Positions 32,397-41,161 of a stretch of 43,456 nucleotides of DNA are shown here, in pieces. The notes under the pieces are model-generated. The model was not told where the DNA came from. It did no database searches and saw only the letters and a list, made by a program, of their open reading frames with translations. The stretch covers positions 1-43,456 of IMG/VR virus record IMGVR_UViG_3300033986_000215; one strand, given 5' to 3'. Numbering within the stretch: the stretch's first letter is position 1; each line of letters begins with the position of its first letter. Source of the DNA: a virus. A program made the translations under genes and the position numbers.

Positions 32397-32882
32397 TTAA
32401 GCTGTTTTAGGATCGAAGATGTATATGCCGTTTCTTTGGAGCCTATATCTTACATCAGCGAGTAATGAGAAGTTTGGATATTCACCCATAATCAAGCATA
32501 GTGCATAAGGTGGATTTTGACCTGCAGAGACATCTTCTATAAGAATAGCCGATGGATCTGCAGCAAAGTATGAGAAAGTAGCAGTCACAGGAACCGCATT
32601 TCCGGGTGCTGTTGCAAAAGTAATTTTACCATACTTATAATCAACAGTATAATCTGTACCTTCGGTCTTAGTGACATTATTTACTTTCACTACAAGCGTC
32701 CCATGCACTATATCTTCCTGACCAAGTGAAAAGGTTTTTGTTGAACCATCACCAGCGCCTGAAAAAGTTCCAGAAGCAACAGCAACTATATACTTATACC
32801 CATTCCAACCGAGAACCTTAGGAGCAGACAGATTGTTGCTTGTATCAACTGGCAGTAGCGATTTTCTAACATCCAATACCAT
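32397..32882 (-). CDS. Head decoration-like protein with beta-sandwich (161 aa)
   Basis: Between scaffold and capsid, as is typical for decoration or stabilising proteins. Residues about 38-105 form a domain (GAGDGSTKTFSLG, GTLVVKVNNVTKTEGTDY, GKITFATAPGNAVPV) that clearly resembles the C-terminal domain of the tail tube. The flanking parts (VLGWNGYKYIVAVASG, then VRYRLQRNGIYIFD) suggest a small barrel with the sandwich inserted. ATG follows GGAGGTGAATTATT. Confidence 0.65.
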   Translation of the reverse strand: MVLDVRKSLLPVDTSNNLSAPKVLGWNGYKYIVAVASGTFSGAGDGSTKTFSLGQEDIVHGTLVVKVNNVTKTEGTDYTVDYKYGKITFATAPGNAVPVTATFSYFAADPSAILIEDVSAGQNPPYALCLIMGEYPNFSLLADVRYRLQRNGIYIFDPKTA

Positions 32883-32895
32883 AATAATTCACCTC

Positions 32896-33546
32896 CTATT
32901 TCTTCCAATTCAATAATTCGGCTATTTTATCCACAATCTCATTCTGTTTTGTGCTTGTTTCAGTATCAACGGACACCTGTTTCATCACTATACTATTTGT
33001 AGCTTTTAGGACTTCGTCGAAGACGTCTGTTGTAGCCTTGCCTTCAAGTACCTTTTGTTTCATGACATTAATCAAAGCTGGTGGTTTTCCCTCAGAAATT
33101 CTATCTCTTGCCCACAATTCAACCTTAAGTTCCTCAAGTTCCTTCTTACTTTTCTGTAATTCTTGCATTAGTTCAGAATTTTGAGATTTCTCAACTGGTT
33201 CTGGATATGCTTCTGGATAGCCATAACCTTCAAGCGACTTTTTCAGATTCTCAAGAGCAGCAGCTATCGCATTTGGTATTTCCTTAAATTCCTCTTGCAC
33301 CTTATCTAAAAATTCCTTAACAAAAGCCACGATATCTTTTTGTTTCTCATTTTCTTTAATTACAACCTCATTAGCTACCTTTTGTTCTTCTGTTAGTTCA
33401 TTTATTATTTCGTTGTTGTCCATATTTAAACCTCCTTTCTCCTTCTTTATAATAAACCTCGCCTTCTCAACAGCTGGATCGCTAACAAAATGCACTGAAA
33501 AAACTGATAGATTCTTTAATTTATATTTTTTCTTATTTTCTCTCAT
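32896..33546 (-). CDS. Scaffold-like protein with nested internal start (216 or 175 aa)
   Basis: The full frame begins with a short XkdF-type N-segment (NLSVFSVHFVSDPAVEKARF) and then an acidic, helical body (VAFVKEFLDKVQEEF, ELMQELQKSKKELEELKVEL) typical of scaffolding proteins that guide capsid assembly and are removed by the protease. An internal ATG at 33423 follows a perfect AAAGGAGG by 7 bases and would give a 175-residue scaffold lacking the first 41 residues. Nested scaffolds are known in other phages. The start overlaps the end of the fused protease gene. Confidence 0.7.
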   Translation of the reverse strand: MRENKKKYKLKNLSVFSVHFVSDPAVEKARFIIKKEKGGLNMDNNEIINELTEEQKVANEVVIKENEKQKDIVAFVKEFLDKVQEEFKEIPNAIAAALENLKKSLEGYGYPEAYPEPVEKSQNSELMQELQKSKKELEELKVELWARDRISEGKPPALINVMKQKVLEGKATTDVFDEVLKATNSIVMKQVSVDTETSTKQNEIVDKIAELLNWKK

Positions 33547-36059
33547 TATCTCAACTCCTCTCTCATAGCCATTCCATCGATTGAAAATCCAGTTATATCC
33601 CCAGCTTCAATTAGTTTCCAAAGTTCATCTGAGAGGATTTTAACACCTAAAAGCCAAGTTCCTTTTTTGACCACAACGTTATCGAGCATTATATCTGTCG
33701 GAGCAACAAATGAATCTGTTACCACCACCTCATCATTAGATATCAATTCCTTATGTAAAATACCCAATTTTCTATAGTTATTCAGCCATTCTGATGCTGC
33801 ATTTCTAATTTCCTGCTCATCCACAATATCTCCATACCAATCTGGCTCATTTGGAACAAGCACAGGAGCGAGTACATAATGATCTACTGTTCCCTTTAAT
33901 ATTTTAACATATTTTGAGACGATAGATACAAGTTCGGGACTTTTGTTTTCATTTGGATTAGACCAGACTAAGTATTTTTGATGCTTTTCTCTAAGCTCAT
34001 TAACCACATCTTCCTTACTATTTTTCTCAGCATAAGGTGTCTGATCGCTTGGTTTTTCGATTAGCCATATTCTACCTTTTCCAATTGGAGCGTATTCTAT
34101 CAGGTACCTTCCTTTTAATTTACTTCCATACATGAATATTTCTATAAGATGCTGACGCCAAACACCTACTCTATATTCGCCTTCATCCACCTTAAAGAAT
34201 TTTGCATATTTCTTACTGGTGGATCCAACTTCATTTGGTTCAGATACATATGGTGGATCGCCAATCTTCAGCCACACATCAGGCTGTGCAAGCTTGAAAG
34301 CACCTTGTAGTTTGAAGTTGGCGTTCATATTAGTCAGGTTTTTTCCATTAAGGACATCAGAAGGATCGCCAAGGAAGACAGTAAATCCCCACAGTGTGTC
34401 ATCTCTTGCTGTAAATCTAAGATCGCCATGTACAGATCTTCCTTTTTTCAACAATTCTTCAATTCCAAGATCTATTTCACTCTCTTCAAGACCTCTAAAG
34501 TGCAACTGGTATACAAATTTTCCTTTCCCATTTTCAGGAAACATATTATACCAATTTTCTTGCCAGTATCTATCTGCTATTTCGCTTCTTGTATCTTGGT
34601 CTTCGCTTTTACCGATAGTCCTTTTTAGACATTTTTTTCTATCTGCGAGATCAATTATTTGATCTAAAGTATAACTTGGTCTAACATCACGTGACATTAC
34701 CTTTGGCTTTCCCCAAGAAATCGACCCGTCCTTGTTTAGTATGATCTCTTCTACCATAACGCTTATAGTGTCTCCAACATCAGCTATTTTTTCATCTGTG
34801 ACAAATGTTTTTCCAATGATTAAATATCCACCATCTTTCCTACACGAACAAGTATAAGTGTAACCATTCTTTGTGTGATCTACCTTTTCTACTCTGACTT
34901 TTATTTCACACCATAGCTTGTATTTTGCATAATCGTCTGTTGCACCAAATGTATATGGCATATCCAATTTTCTTGCTACAACCCCTTCTGTTTTGAAGTC
35001 ATGGTATTTCCAATTCACAGCTTTTTCACATGCATCAAAGAAGGAAGATTTATCAACAGCTATATACTGTGGCAGTGTAATAATATGTTCCGAAGAAAAC
35101 ACCTTCTTCAAGATTGCATACCTTTCCGAGAATGGTGATCTGCTTATATCCGATCCAAAGTACAATATGTCATACACAAACAAATATGGAGTTCCCTCAT
35201 ATTTTTCAGACAGGAAAGAAATTATTTCTGGTCTTGAATATGCGGTTCTTTCATCCTTTTCAACAAGCAGTTCACCTTCAATTATATAATCTTCATTTGT
35301 GAGTAATTTAGCTTCATCACTTATGATTTTTAGCTCATCTGAATAATCTTCTTCTTGGTCTTCGAAGTATATCTTAACTTTATCTCCACCCTTATGTACT
35401 ATAGTTCTGAATCCATCCATTTTTGGTGAAACTGCAATTTCAGATTTTTGCATTTTATCTTCAGCCCAATTTTTCCATAGTTCATCCGCTGAAAAGAATT
35501 CGGTATAACCAGCAAGGTATGGCTTCTGTAGGTTGTATCTTCTAAATGGAGTTATTCCTTTCTTGATTACCCCATAATCCTCATTTTGTACTAAGACGAG
35601 GTCGTATACTGGAATATATTCAGAATGTGCTCCTTGCGGATTTGGTATATAATGAAGCACACCATTTTTGTTGGGGTCAAACATATTACGTAATGGGAGC
35701 TCTATATTTTCGGATTTAATTACAAATCCATCAGTGGTCTTATCGGCTCGTATAAGTACATCTAAATCGCCAATGGTATCTTTCTCCTTAGTGTAAGATC
35801 CTACAAAACAGATAAAATCTTTGACTACAGTTACCATCTTCTTACTCAGTGGCAGGTAATCATCTATTTCATCCACTCTGTTATGAGTTAAGTTACGTCT
35901 AAGCATTTCAGCCACAACCAACGCATGTAAATTAGATATATCTTCCTTGGAATACTCCTTAGTTCTACCAAACAACTCATGCAATCTATGATGTAGACTG
36001 ATTAGCTCCTCGTTGTCTACCTTTCTAATAGAAACAGGATTAATCTCATTGAGTTTCAT
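33546..36059 (-). CDS. Fusion: nucleotidyltransferase, ATP-dependent ligase, LigD-phosphoesterase-like domain, XkdF prohead protease
   Basis: The 837-residue protein reads as four domains. Residues about 60-165: Pol-beta-type nucleotidyltransferase (GSYTKEKDTIGDLDVLI, 87-103; possible third Asp in YDLVLV). Residues about 205-455: ATP-dependent DNA ligase with motif I SPKMDG (K213), EGELL (261-265), LFVYDILYF, TEGVVARK (357-364) and KYKLWCEIKVRV (379-390), plus an OB-like part. Residues about 514-672: a segment like LigD 3'-phosphoesterase (RSVHGDLRFTA; KVDEGEYRVGVWR; GRIWLIEKP). Residues about 728-837: XkdF-type protease (EPDWYGDIVDEQEI; GILHKEL, H769; GFSIDG, S826). It lies where a prohead protease normally sits, before scaffold and capsid. 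Confidence 0.78.
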   Translation of the reverse strand: MKLNEINPVSIRKVDNEELISLHHRLHELFGRTKEYSKEDISNLHALVVAEMLRRNLTHNRVDEIDDYLPLSKKMVTVVKDFICFVGSYTKEKDTIGDLDVLIRADKTTDGFVIKSENIELPLRNMFDPNKNGVLHYIPNPQGAHSEYIPVYDLVLVQNEDYGVIKKGITPFRRYNLQKPYLAGYTEFFSADELWKNWAEDKMQKSEIAVSPKMDGFRTIVHKGGDKVKIYFEDQEEDYSDELKIISDEAKLLTNEDYIIEGELLVEKDERTAYSRPEIISFLSEKYEGTPYLFVYDILYFGSDISRSPFSERYAILKKVFSSEHIITLPQYIAVDKSSFFDACEKAVNWKYHDFKTEGVVARKLDMPYTFGATDDYAKYKLWCEIKVRVEKVDHTKNGYTYTCSCRKDGGYLIIGKTFVTDEKIADVGDTISVMVEEIILNKDGSISWGKPKVMSRDVRPSYTLDQIIDLADRKKCLKRTIGKSEDQDTRSEIADRYWQENWYNMFPENGKGKFVYQLHFRGLEESEIDLGIEELLKKGRSVHGDLRFTARDDTLWGFTVFLGDPSDVLNGKNLTNMNANFKLQGAFKLAQPDVWLKIGDPPYVSEPNEVGSTSKKYAKFFKVDEGEYRVGVWRQHLIEIFMYGSKLKGRYLIEYAPIGKGRIWLIEKPSDQTPYAEKNSKEDVVNELREKHQKYLVWSNPNENKSPELVSIVSKYVKILKGTVDHYVLAPVLVPNEPDWYGDIVDEQEIRNAASEWLNNYRKLGILHKELISNDEVVVTDSFVAPTDIMLDNVVVKKGTWLLGVKILSDELWKLIEAGDITGFSIDGMAMREELR

Positions 36060-36060
36060 A

Positions 36061-36987
36061 TTAACCGCCTCCAGATAATAGATTTAATATCATAGTTCTA
36101 TCTTCATCCCGTACATCTGAAGGATAACGCATCATAATATTAGGAGTAATTTTGTTTGGTATATTTTTATCATAAATAGTGATTACTTCTAAGGAGGACC
36201 TGCAATTGACATGCAAAGGTGGAGTATTTTCAGCGAGTGTGCCGACATCATCTTTTGGTATAAACAATCCATTTCTCACTCTACACATTTCGGTTGTTCT
36301 ATCATCAAGAACAGCCACAAATTTATATCCAATAACTTCATCTGAGCTATAAGTTTTTTCAAGCACACCAAGGTTGAAAGCTCTTGTAAATTCTGTTCTA
36401 TATATTTTTCTTAATTTAGTCTCTTTCAATGCATCAAACAATGCATCTATGTTATTTCTTATTTCTTCTGGAGTCAATTTTTCACAAGACTGATTAATAT
36501 AAGTCACTATTGAGTTTGTTAGATCGTTAGCCACATTTTTCAGAATATACTTAGTGTAATCACTTGGCGACATATAAAAATCATCATAGTCAACTTCCTG
36601 AGTACTAATGCCAAATGTGAGCAATAGTATTATGATGTCTCTATACTTATTCCATATGTACTTAAGCACATTATTCCATTTATTATCGAGATTCTCTATA
36701 TTTGGAGCTGACTCAATTCCTTTCTCAACTTTCATTGATAAGATTTTTCCATTAGCCCAAGTATACCCAAGAACATAATTTACCACAATTCCAGTTAGAA
36801 TGCTCTTGTTTATATTACCAATAGAACTTTCTGGAATTTGTCCAGTTTCAGAAAAATAGTCCAAATTAGACACAATTATACTTTTTAGAGAATTCAATTC
36901 TTTATCTATATAATTTCCAACAAAAGATATAGTTTGATTGAATATATTAATTCTATTCCTTTTCAAAATAATCTTTGACAGATTCAA
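36061..36987 (-). CDS. Mu gpF-like head morphogenesis protein (MuF)
   Basis: The 308-residue protein ends with the MuF domain: IYRTEFTRAFNLGVLEK (195-211), FVAVLDDRTTEMCRVRNG (223-240), FIPKDDV and PPLHVNCRSSLEVIT (256-270). MuF proteins are minor head components injected or placed inside the capsid. The N-terminal half is helical. TTG at 36987 after GAAAGGGAG is used, overlapping the portal gene by 35 bases. No toxin domain is fused to it. Confidence 0.82.
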   Translation of the reverse strand: MNLSKIILKRNRINIFNQTISFVGNYIDKELNSLKSIIVSNLDYFSETGQIPESSIGNINKSILTGIVVNYVLGYTWANGKILSMKVEKGIESAPNIENLDNKWNNVLKYIWNKYRDIIILLLTFGISTQEVDYDDFYMSPSDYTKYILKNVANDLTNSIVTYINQSCEKLTPEEIRNNIDALFDALKETKLRKIYRTEFTRAFNLGVLEKTYSSDEVIGYKFVAVLDDRTTEMCRVRNGLFIPKDDVGTLAENTPPLHVNCRSSLEVITIYDKNIPNKITPNIMMRYPSDVRDEDRTMILNLLSGGG

Positions 36988-38149
36988 TCAACTCCCTTTC
37001 ATCTAATCCTGAAGCCGTACTCGTTTCAGATGTGTACTTATATAATGGAAAATTCAGCATATCTCTTACCCACTGTTTATCTGTAATTGGATCTATTATA
37101 CCTGCAGATATCAATGTAGAAATCGTGGCGGATAGCAGTTGCCTATCTGAAGCTGACAATTCTGTTTTATACTCAAATTCACCATAATACTCCATACTGC
37201 CATAATTATATTCGATAATTTTAGAAATAACTTGGTCTACAAATTCATCGGCGACTAAGGTAGCCTTACTCTTAATAACAGACATGAACAGATCAAGGTG
37301 TATCTTTCCGAGCGCGTAGCTTCCAGTACTAACGCTACCGAGGAGCATCTTTGGCAACAACAATCCTCTATATATGAGTTCATCAAGGTATTGAATCGAT
37401 TCGACAAACGTCGACGCTATAGAACCTTGAGGTTCAAGAAGCTGTAAGTCTGCATCTGTGGCTATAACTCCAGCACTCCAAAGCTGTTTTAGCTTATCTA
37501 CAAGTGTTTCTGTATCGCCTATGGTTTTGGCATAAATAACAGGGATCGCATATCTTTCCATAGCTATAGCCCAAAATTTGAAAATAACATTTTTTGCTTT
37601 CCATACTCGATAAATTGGCTCTAATGAGCTTGTACCATAAATTTCAGAACTATTTCTAAGTATAAATAACTTATCTGCAGGTATTTCTACCTTACCACTA
37701 TTAGTATACTGATATGCCGATACAATCTTCCCGCTATTTAGGTTAAATGTTATATACTTTGGATCCAATGGCAATATATTTTTCAGGTATACCTTATCAT
37801 TTATAACCTGCCAAATAATTTCAGCTACAGAATAACCATATAAAAGCATGTTATATACCATTTTATATAAGCTAATTCGGAAGGATACATCAAGTGTCTC
37901 AAAATTTTCATTTATAAAAGTTTGCAAATCTTTGTTGTCATTTTTATAGTCTCCAATCATATTAACCATATTCATAGCCAAGAATGTAAGACCAGAGAAT
38001 ATAGTTTCATCATGTTCCATATGTGAAATAGTTTCATTATCCAGTTTAGATGAGTAATTGAAGATTTCCCCGATCTCTGTAGAAAGATTTGGAAAGTTAT
38101 AAGCGATCTGCTTTAATGCTTCGGATTTAGGAATTGGCATTCCTATCAT
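36953..38149 (-). CDS. DUF935-family portal protein (Mu gp29-like)
   Basis: The 398-residue protein forms the ring through which DNA enters and leaves the head. It has the family's central motif YGYSVAEIIW (104-113), PLDPKYITFNL (127-137) and FWAIAMERYAIPVIYAK. Position after the terminase and before MuF is standard. ATG at 38149 is close to AGAAGGG; an in-frame ATG at 38140 has better spacing and may be the true start. Confidence 0.85.
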   Translation of the reverse strand: MIGMPIPKSEALKQIAYNFPNLSTEIGEIFNYSSKLDNETISHMEHDETIFSGLTFLAMNMVNMIGDYKNDNKDLQTFINENFETLDVSFRISLYKMVYNMLLYGYSVAEIIWQVINDKVYLKNILPLDPKYITFNLNSGKIVSAYQYTNSGKVEIPADKLFILRNSSEIYGTSSLEPIYRVWKAKNVIFKFWAIAMERYAIPVIYAKTIGDTETLVDKLKQLWSAGVIATDADLQLLEPQGSIASTFVESIQYLDELIYRGLLLPKMLLGSVSTGSYALGKIHLDLFMSVIKSKATLVADEFVDQVISKIIEYNYGSMEYYGEFEYKTELSASDRQLLSATISTLISAGIIDPITDKQWVRDMLNFPLYKYTSETSTASGLDERELIESVKDYFEKE

Positions 38150-38154
38150 CCCTT

Positions 38155-39336
38155 CTAATAAGAAGTATTTATAACATGTTTTCCAATCGATGCATCGGAT
38201 CTTGATGTAATACTTACCACGGCATATCTAAGTGCATCTATAGCATGATCATTAAATTTTATAGGCTCATCTAAGACAAGATCTCCCTTCTTCTTCCATG
38301 AATATGTCTTCAGTTCACGTATAATATTTGCACAATTTGATCTAACATGTATTCTATATCTCTTTAGCATGTCTATTCCTTGACACACATCTCTACTCAT
38401 AGCGGGATACACTCTTATTCCATTTCTCTGTAGCTCTTCTATTCTTGCTGGCTCTGCAGGATCTGCATAAACATTAATTACATTTATAGCTTTAACGAAC
38501 TTCTTTAATTCCAAAGCCACCTCAGAGTTAGTTAGTTTAGTCCTATAAAACTCATCAAGAACATATAGGTCTTTGCCTATGATGCCGATTCTAACAAACG
38601 CAGTCGGATTATTGTATCCAAAATCAACTCCTACGGCTACTGAATCAAATCTGTCTGGTATGTTACTTACAATATCCCAATTGGTAAATATCAAATTCTG
38701 TGGTATAGCAAATTCACCTTTAGCGTATATCTTATATAGCTCTTCACTATAATCTCTCAAAGACTCAAGCTGAATCGCATAGTCCTTAGACACAAATGGA
38801 TTATCCTTATATGAGGTCTTAATCATAGCGGTATCTTCATCCATATTGTTAACAAGTTCAACAAGCCAATCTACATATTCTGGATTGAAGGATAATATTT
38901 TCTGATTTCTACCGTATGGATTTCTTCTTCTCAATCGCATACTTAAAAAGTGATATTCTTCATTTGAAAACTCGGTAGCCTCTTCTAACCATATTATATT
39001 ATATTCACTTGATTTAATTTTATCTGGATCATCTAATCCCCTGAATAGTATATCACTCTGTCCTATCAAAATCCTATTTTCAGATCTCCTAAACATATAT
39101 TTTAGGTTCATATCTCTGAGATTTTCTATAAAAAGCGGGATGACAGAGTCCTTAGTTGATCTTTGAGTCTTTCTAACAACCAAAGTCCACATATGTGGTC
39201 TTTCAAGTGATAATTTTATCAACCACTGTATTATAGCATAAGTTTTACCTGCACCTGCTCCACCGCATAGGATAAGCAAGGTTTTATCTTTGTTTTTATT
39301 AAAAAAATCCCAATACAGCCCATTAACTTTAAGCAC
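38155..39336 (-). CDS. terL: Terminase large subunit (PBSX / Terminase_3 type)
   Basis: This 393-residue packaging motor has an ATPase with Walker A GGAGAGKT (25-32) and Walker B IIWLEEA (114-120), and an RNase H-like nuclease with Asp motifs GVDFGYN (236-242), YADPAEP (290-296) and NDHAIDALRY (362-371). It cuts concatemers and pumps DNA into the prohead. GTG at 39336 follows GGAGG. The family commonly uses headful packaging, in line with a circularly permuted genome, as suggested by the terminal overlap of this contig. Confidence 0.93.
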   Translation of the reverse strand: MLKVNGLYWDFFNKNKDKTLLILCGGAGAGKTYAIIQWLIKLSLERPHMWTLVVRKTQRSTKDSVIPLFIENLRDMNLKYMFRRSENRILIGQSDILFRGLDDPDKIKSSEYNIIWLEEATEFSNEEYHFLSMRLRRRNPYGRNQKILSFNPEYVDWLVELVNNMDEDTAMIKTSYKDNPFVSKDYAIQLESLRDYSEELYKIYAKGEFAIPQNLIFTNWDIVSNIPDRFDSVAVGVDFGYNNPTAFVRIGIIGKDLYVLDEFYRTKLTNSEVALELKKFVKAINVINVYADPAEPARIEELQRNGIRVYPAMSRDVCQGIDMLKRYRIHVRSNCANIIRELKTYSWKKKGDLVLDEPIKFNDHAIDALRYAVVSITSRSDASIGKHVINTSY

Positions 39337-39338
39337 AA

Positions 39339-39740
39339 TTATCCTCCAGTCGCTACTTTATCTACACGTATAATCTTCTCTTCACCTTCATTCTCTTGCT
39401 CATTTTTATTTTCAGGATACACCACTTCGATTTTTGGATTTTCTTCTACTTTAACTTCCGCATTAGGTCTATCTACCTGACCCAAGTATTGTTTGCCAAG
39501 CCAGATTAGCATAACTATATTTCCTTCCATCGCCTTTTGCCATTGCACCTTTTTTAGACTTGCTTTTCCATTTTCTCTACCTCTTCTAAACGCCTCATCT
39601 GCTCTTTTATTCTTTTCAAACACAACGGGATGTATGCCAAGAATGGATGCTATTTCTTCTTGTGTACAGAATATAGCCGCCATTTTCTCTATAGTTTCAT
39701 AATCCTTTTCTGTGAGTTTATCTCCTTTCTTTCTACCCAT
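39339..39740 (-). CDS. terS: Terminase small subunit
   Basis: The 133-residue protein has a helix-turn-helix (TEKDYETIEKMAAIFCTQEE, IASILGIHPVVF) that would recognise the packaging start, a basic linker (RRGRENGKASLKKVQWQKAM) and MLIWLGKQYLGQ, a motif usual in this family. The tail is acidic. It ends 2 bases before terL. ATG at 39740 follows GGAGGGATAAGTAG. Confidence 0.85.
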   Translation of the reverse strand: MGRKKGDKLTEKDYETIEKMAAIFCTQEEIASILGIHPVVFEKNKRADEAFRRGRENGKASLKKVQWQKAMEGNIVMLIWLGKQYLGQVDRPNAEVKVEENPKIEVVYPENKNEQENEGEEKIIRVDKVATGG

Positions 39741-39744
39741 CTAC

Positions 39745-40326
39745 TTATCCCTCCAATCTAATTTTAATGCTTCTTTCTTCCTCACTAATTCTCTTGTTAT
39801 ATCCATGTTCTTCAAGCCAGTCATTAGCACTTTCTCTTGACTTAAATACCAGTTTAATTGTATATTCGTTTTTTCTTTCAACAGGAGAATTTGGAATTGA
39901 ATTCATTTGTACATCAACCTTAATCTCATTTAGGTCATCAGCACGCAAGACATTTATTTCGTCTATGGAAAATCCAGTAAACGAAGACAGATTTGTATCG
40001 AGACTCTTAAATATTTCACTCAATTTATTCAAATCCCATTCACCACCTATCTTGTTCAACGCGATGTTTAGTGCTTTTTCTTCTTCAAGAGACATATCGA
40101 CAATTACTGCATCTACTTCCTGAATGTTTAAATCTCTAAGTACTTTCAGTCTCTGGTTCCCACCTACTACATTTTTTGTTCTAAGGTTTACTATTATAGG
40201 TTGGACTAATCCCCAGCGTTTAATTGAATTAACAAGCTTATTATATGTTTCTTTATCTATTTTTCTTGGATTGTATGGTGCATAATTAATTTCATCTGTT
40301 TTTATCTTTCTTATAACCATCTCCAT
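39745..40326 (-). CDS. ParB/Srx-like domain protein next to the terminase
   Basis: The 193-residue protein has the ParB N-terminal fold: APYNPRKID (16-24), SIKRWGLVQPIIVN (34-47), VVGGNQRLKVLRDL (53-66) and ALNIALNKIGGEWD. The GGNQR block is the ParB/sulfiredoxin nucleotide-binding motif. Such phage proteins often sit by terminases or base-modification genes, where DNA-binding, CTPase or nuclease roles are proposed. The C-terminal part (about 130-193) is unassigned. ATG follows GAGGTGATATAATT. Confidence 0.82.
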   Translation of the reverse strand: MEMVIRKIKTDEINYAPYNPRKIDKETYNKLVNSIKRWGLVQPIIVNLRTKNVVGGNQRLKVLRDLNIQEVDAVIVDMSLEEEKALNIALNKIGGEWDLNKLSEIFKSLDTNLSSFTGFSIDEINVLRADDLNEIKVDVQMNSIPNSPVERKNEYTIKLVFKSRESANDWLEEHGYNKRISEEERSIKIRLEG

Positions 40327-40328
40327 AA

Positions 40329-41117
40329 TTATATCACCTCTGACTTATCCAATTTTCCAAGATATTTTTCTATTGCATGAGTTTTTAACTCGACATCATA
40401 CATTTTTCTTCTATGTGGCATTAGTATATCCCTGTGCTTGGTCAATAATAGATTCATATATGCACGTTTTACTTGCACATTGTTTCTAACTTCCGATCTT
40501 CCTCCTCTTAGAAACTCAGGTGATCCTATAGCTATACTGTTTATTCGAATTACTTTTCCATATTTCTTAAGCACAATACAACTCAGTTCCACATCCTCAT
40601 ATAGCTGGAAAAAGTCATTAAACATCACAGTACCATTGTTGATTAGACCAAAAAATTTGCCATTTATCAGTGATACCTCTGAATAGTTATACATAAGAAA
40701 AAATGGATCTGGAATTGGATACACGCTCCAAAGTATAGTGTTGTGCTGTTTACACAGACTATACCCGAGGTCTATATACCTATCAAGAACCTGCCTGTCG
40801 GTTATTGGAACCATATACTTTTTGCCACCCATCATTTCTAACCTATTGATAGCATAGATATCGTCATCTAAAAAGACCACATATTCTTCCTTTCCTAATA
40901 GATCGCTTAAGATGTTGTTTCTATTCTGTGCTACATTATCTGCTTTCTTATAACATACCGTACACCTATCACTATAGATCTTCTGATACTTTTCATAGTC
41001 TTCTTCATCCTGTGTGTATAGCATTATTTCATCTTTGCCATAGCCTAAATAAGCCAAATAATCTACTGTGAGTATACAATTGGCACGTCTATAACTCGGA
41101 ATACACAATTTCATCAT
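40329..41117 (-). CDS. TAGT-like GT-A glycosyltransferase (DNA base modification candidate)
   Basis: The 262-residue protein has a GT-A-type start MMKLCIPSYRRANCI, NVAQNRNNIL (61-70), a metal-binding DDD in EYVVFLDDDIYAINR (78-92) and a downstream acidic motif YEDVELS (173-179). This arrangement is that of TET-associated glycosyltransferases (TAGT) and their relatives, which attach sugars to hydroxylated DNA bases in phages. ATG at 41117 follows GGAGG by 5 bases. The neighbours are ParB-like and Nmad1-like genes, the usual company. No TET/JBP hydroxylase or hydroxymethylase was found, so the acceptor base is unknown. Confidence 0.72.
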   Translation of the reverse strand: MMKLCIPSYRRANCILTVDYLAYLGYGKDEIMLYTQDEEDYEKYQKIYSDRCTVCYKKADNVAQNRNNILSDLLGKEEYVVFLDDDIYAINRLEMMGGKKYMVPITDRQVLDRYIDLGYSLCKQHNTILWSVYPIPDPFFLMYNYSEVSLINGKFFGLINNGTVMFNDFFQLYEDVELSCIVLKKYGKVIRINSIAIGSPEFLRGGRSEVRNNVQVKRAYMNLLLTKHRDILMPHRRKMYDVELKTHAIEKYLGKLDKSEVI

Positions 41118-41133
41118 ATTCACCTCCATTTAT

Positions 41134-41139
41134 ATTATA
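41134..41139 (-). promoter_or_regulatory. Possible -10 element ahead of the glycosyltransferase gene
   Basis: TATAAT occurs on the minus strand at 41139 to 41134, preceded by GTG, in the 44-base gap between the Nmad1-like and glycosyltransferase genes. There is no good -35 at 16-19 bases, so this would be a weak or activator-dependent promoter for the packaging genes. Confidence 0.25.
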
Positions 41140-41161
41140 CACCGAACATGTATTTTTTTAT

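Noticed and set aside
34219-34662. Plus-strand frame of 147 codons opposite the fusion protein gene
   Set aside because: Antisense to the conserved ligase and phosphoesterase coding frame; Ser/Phe-rich text typical of a shadow.
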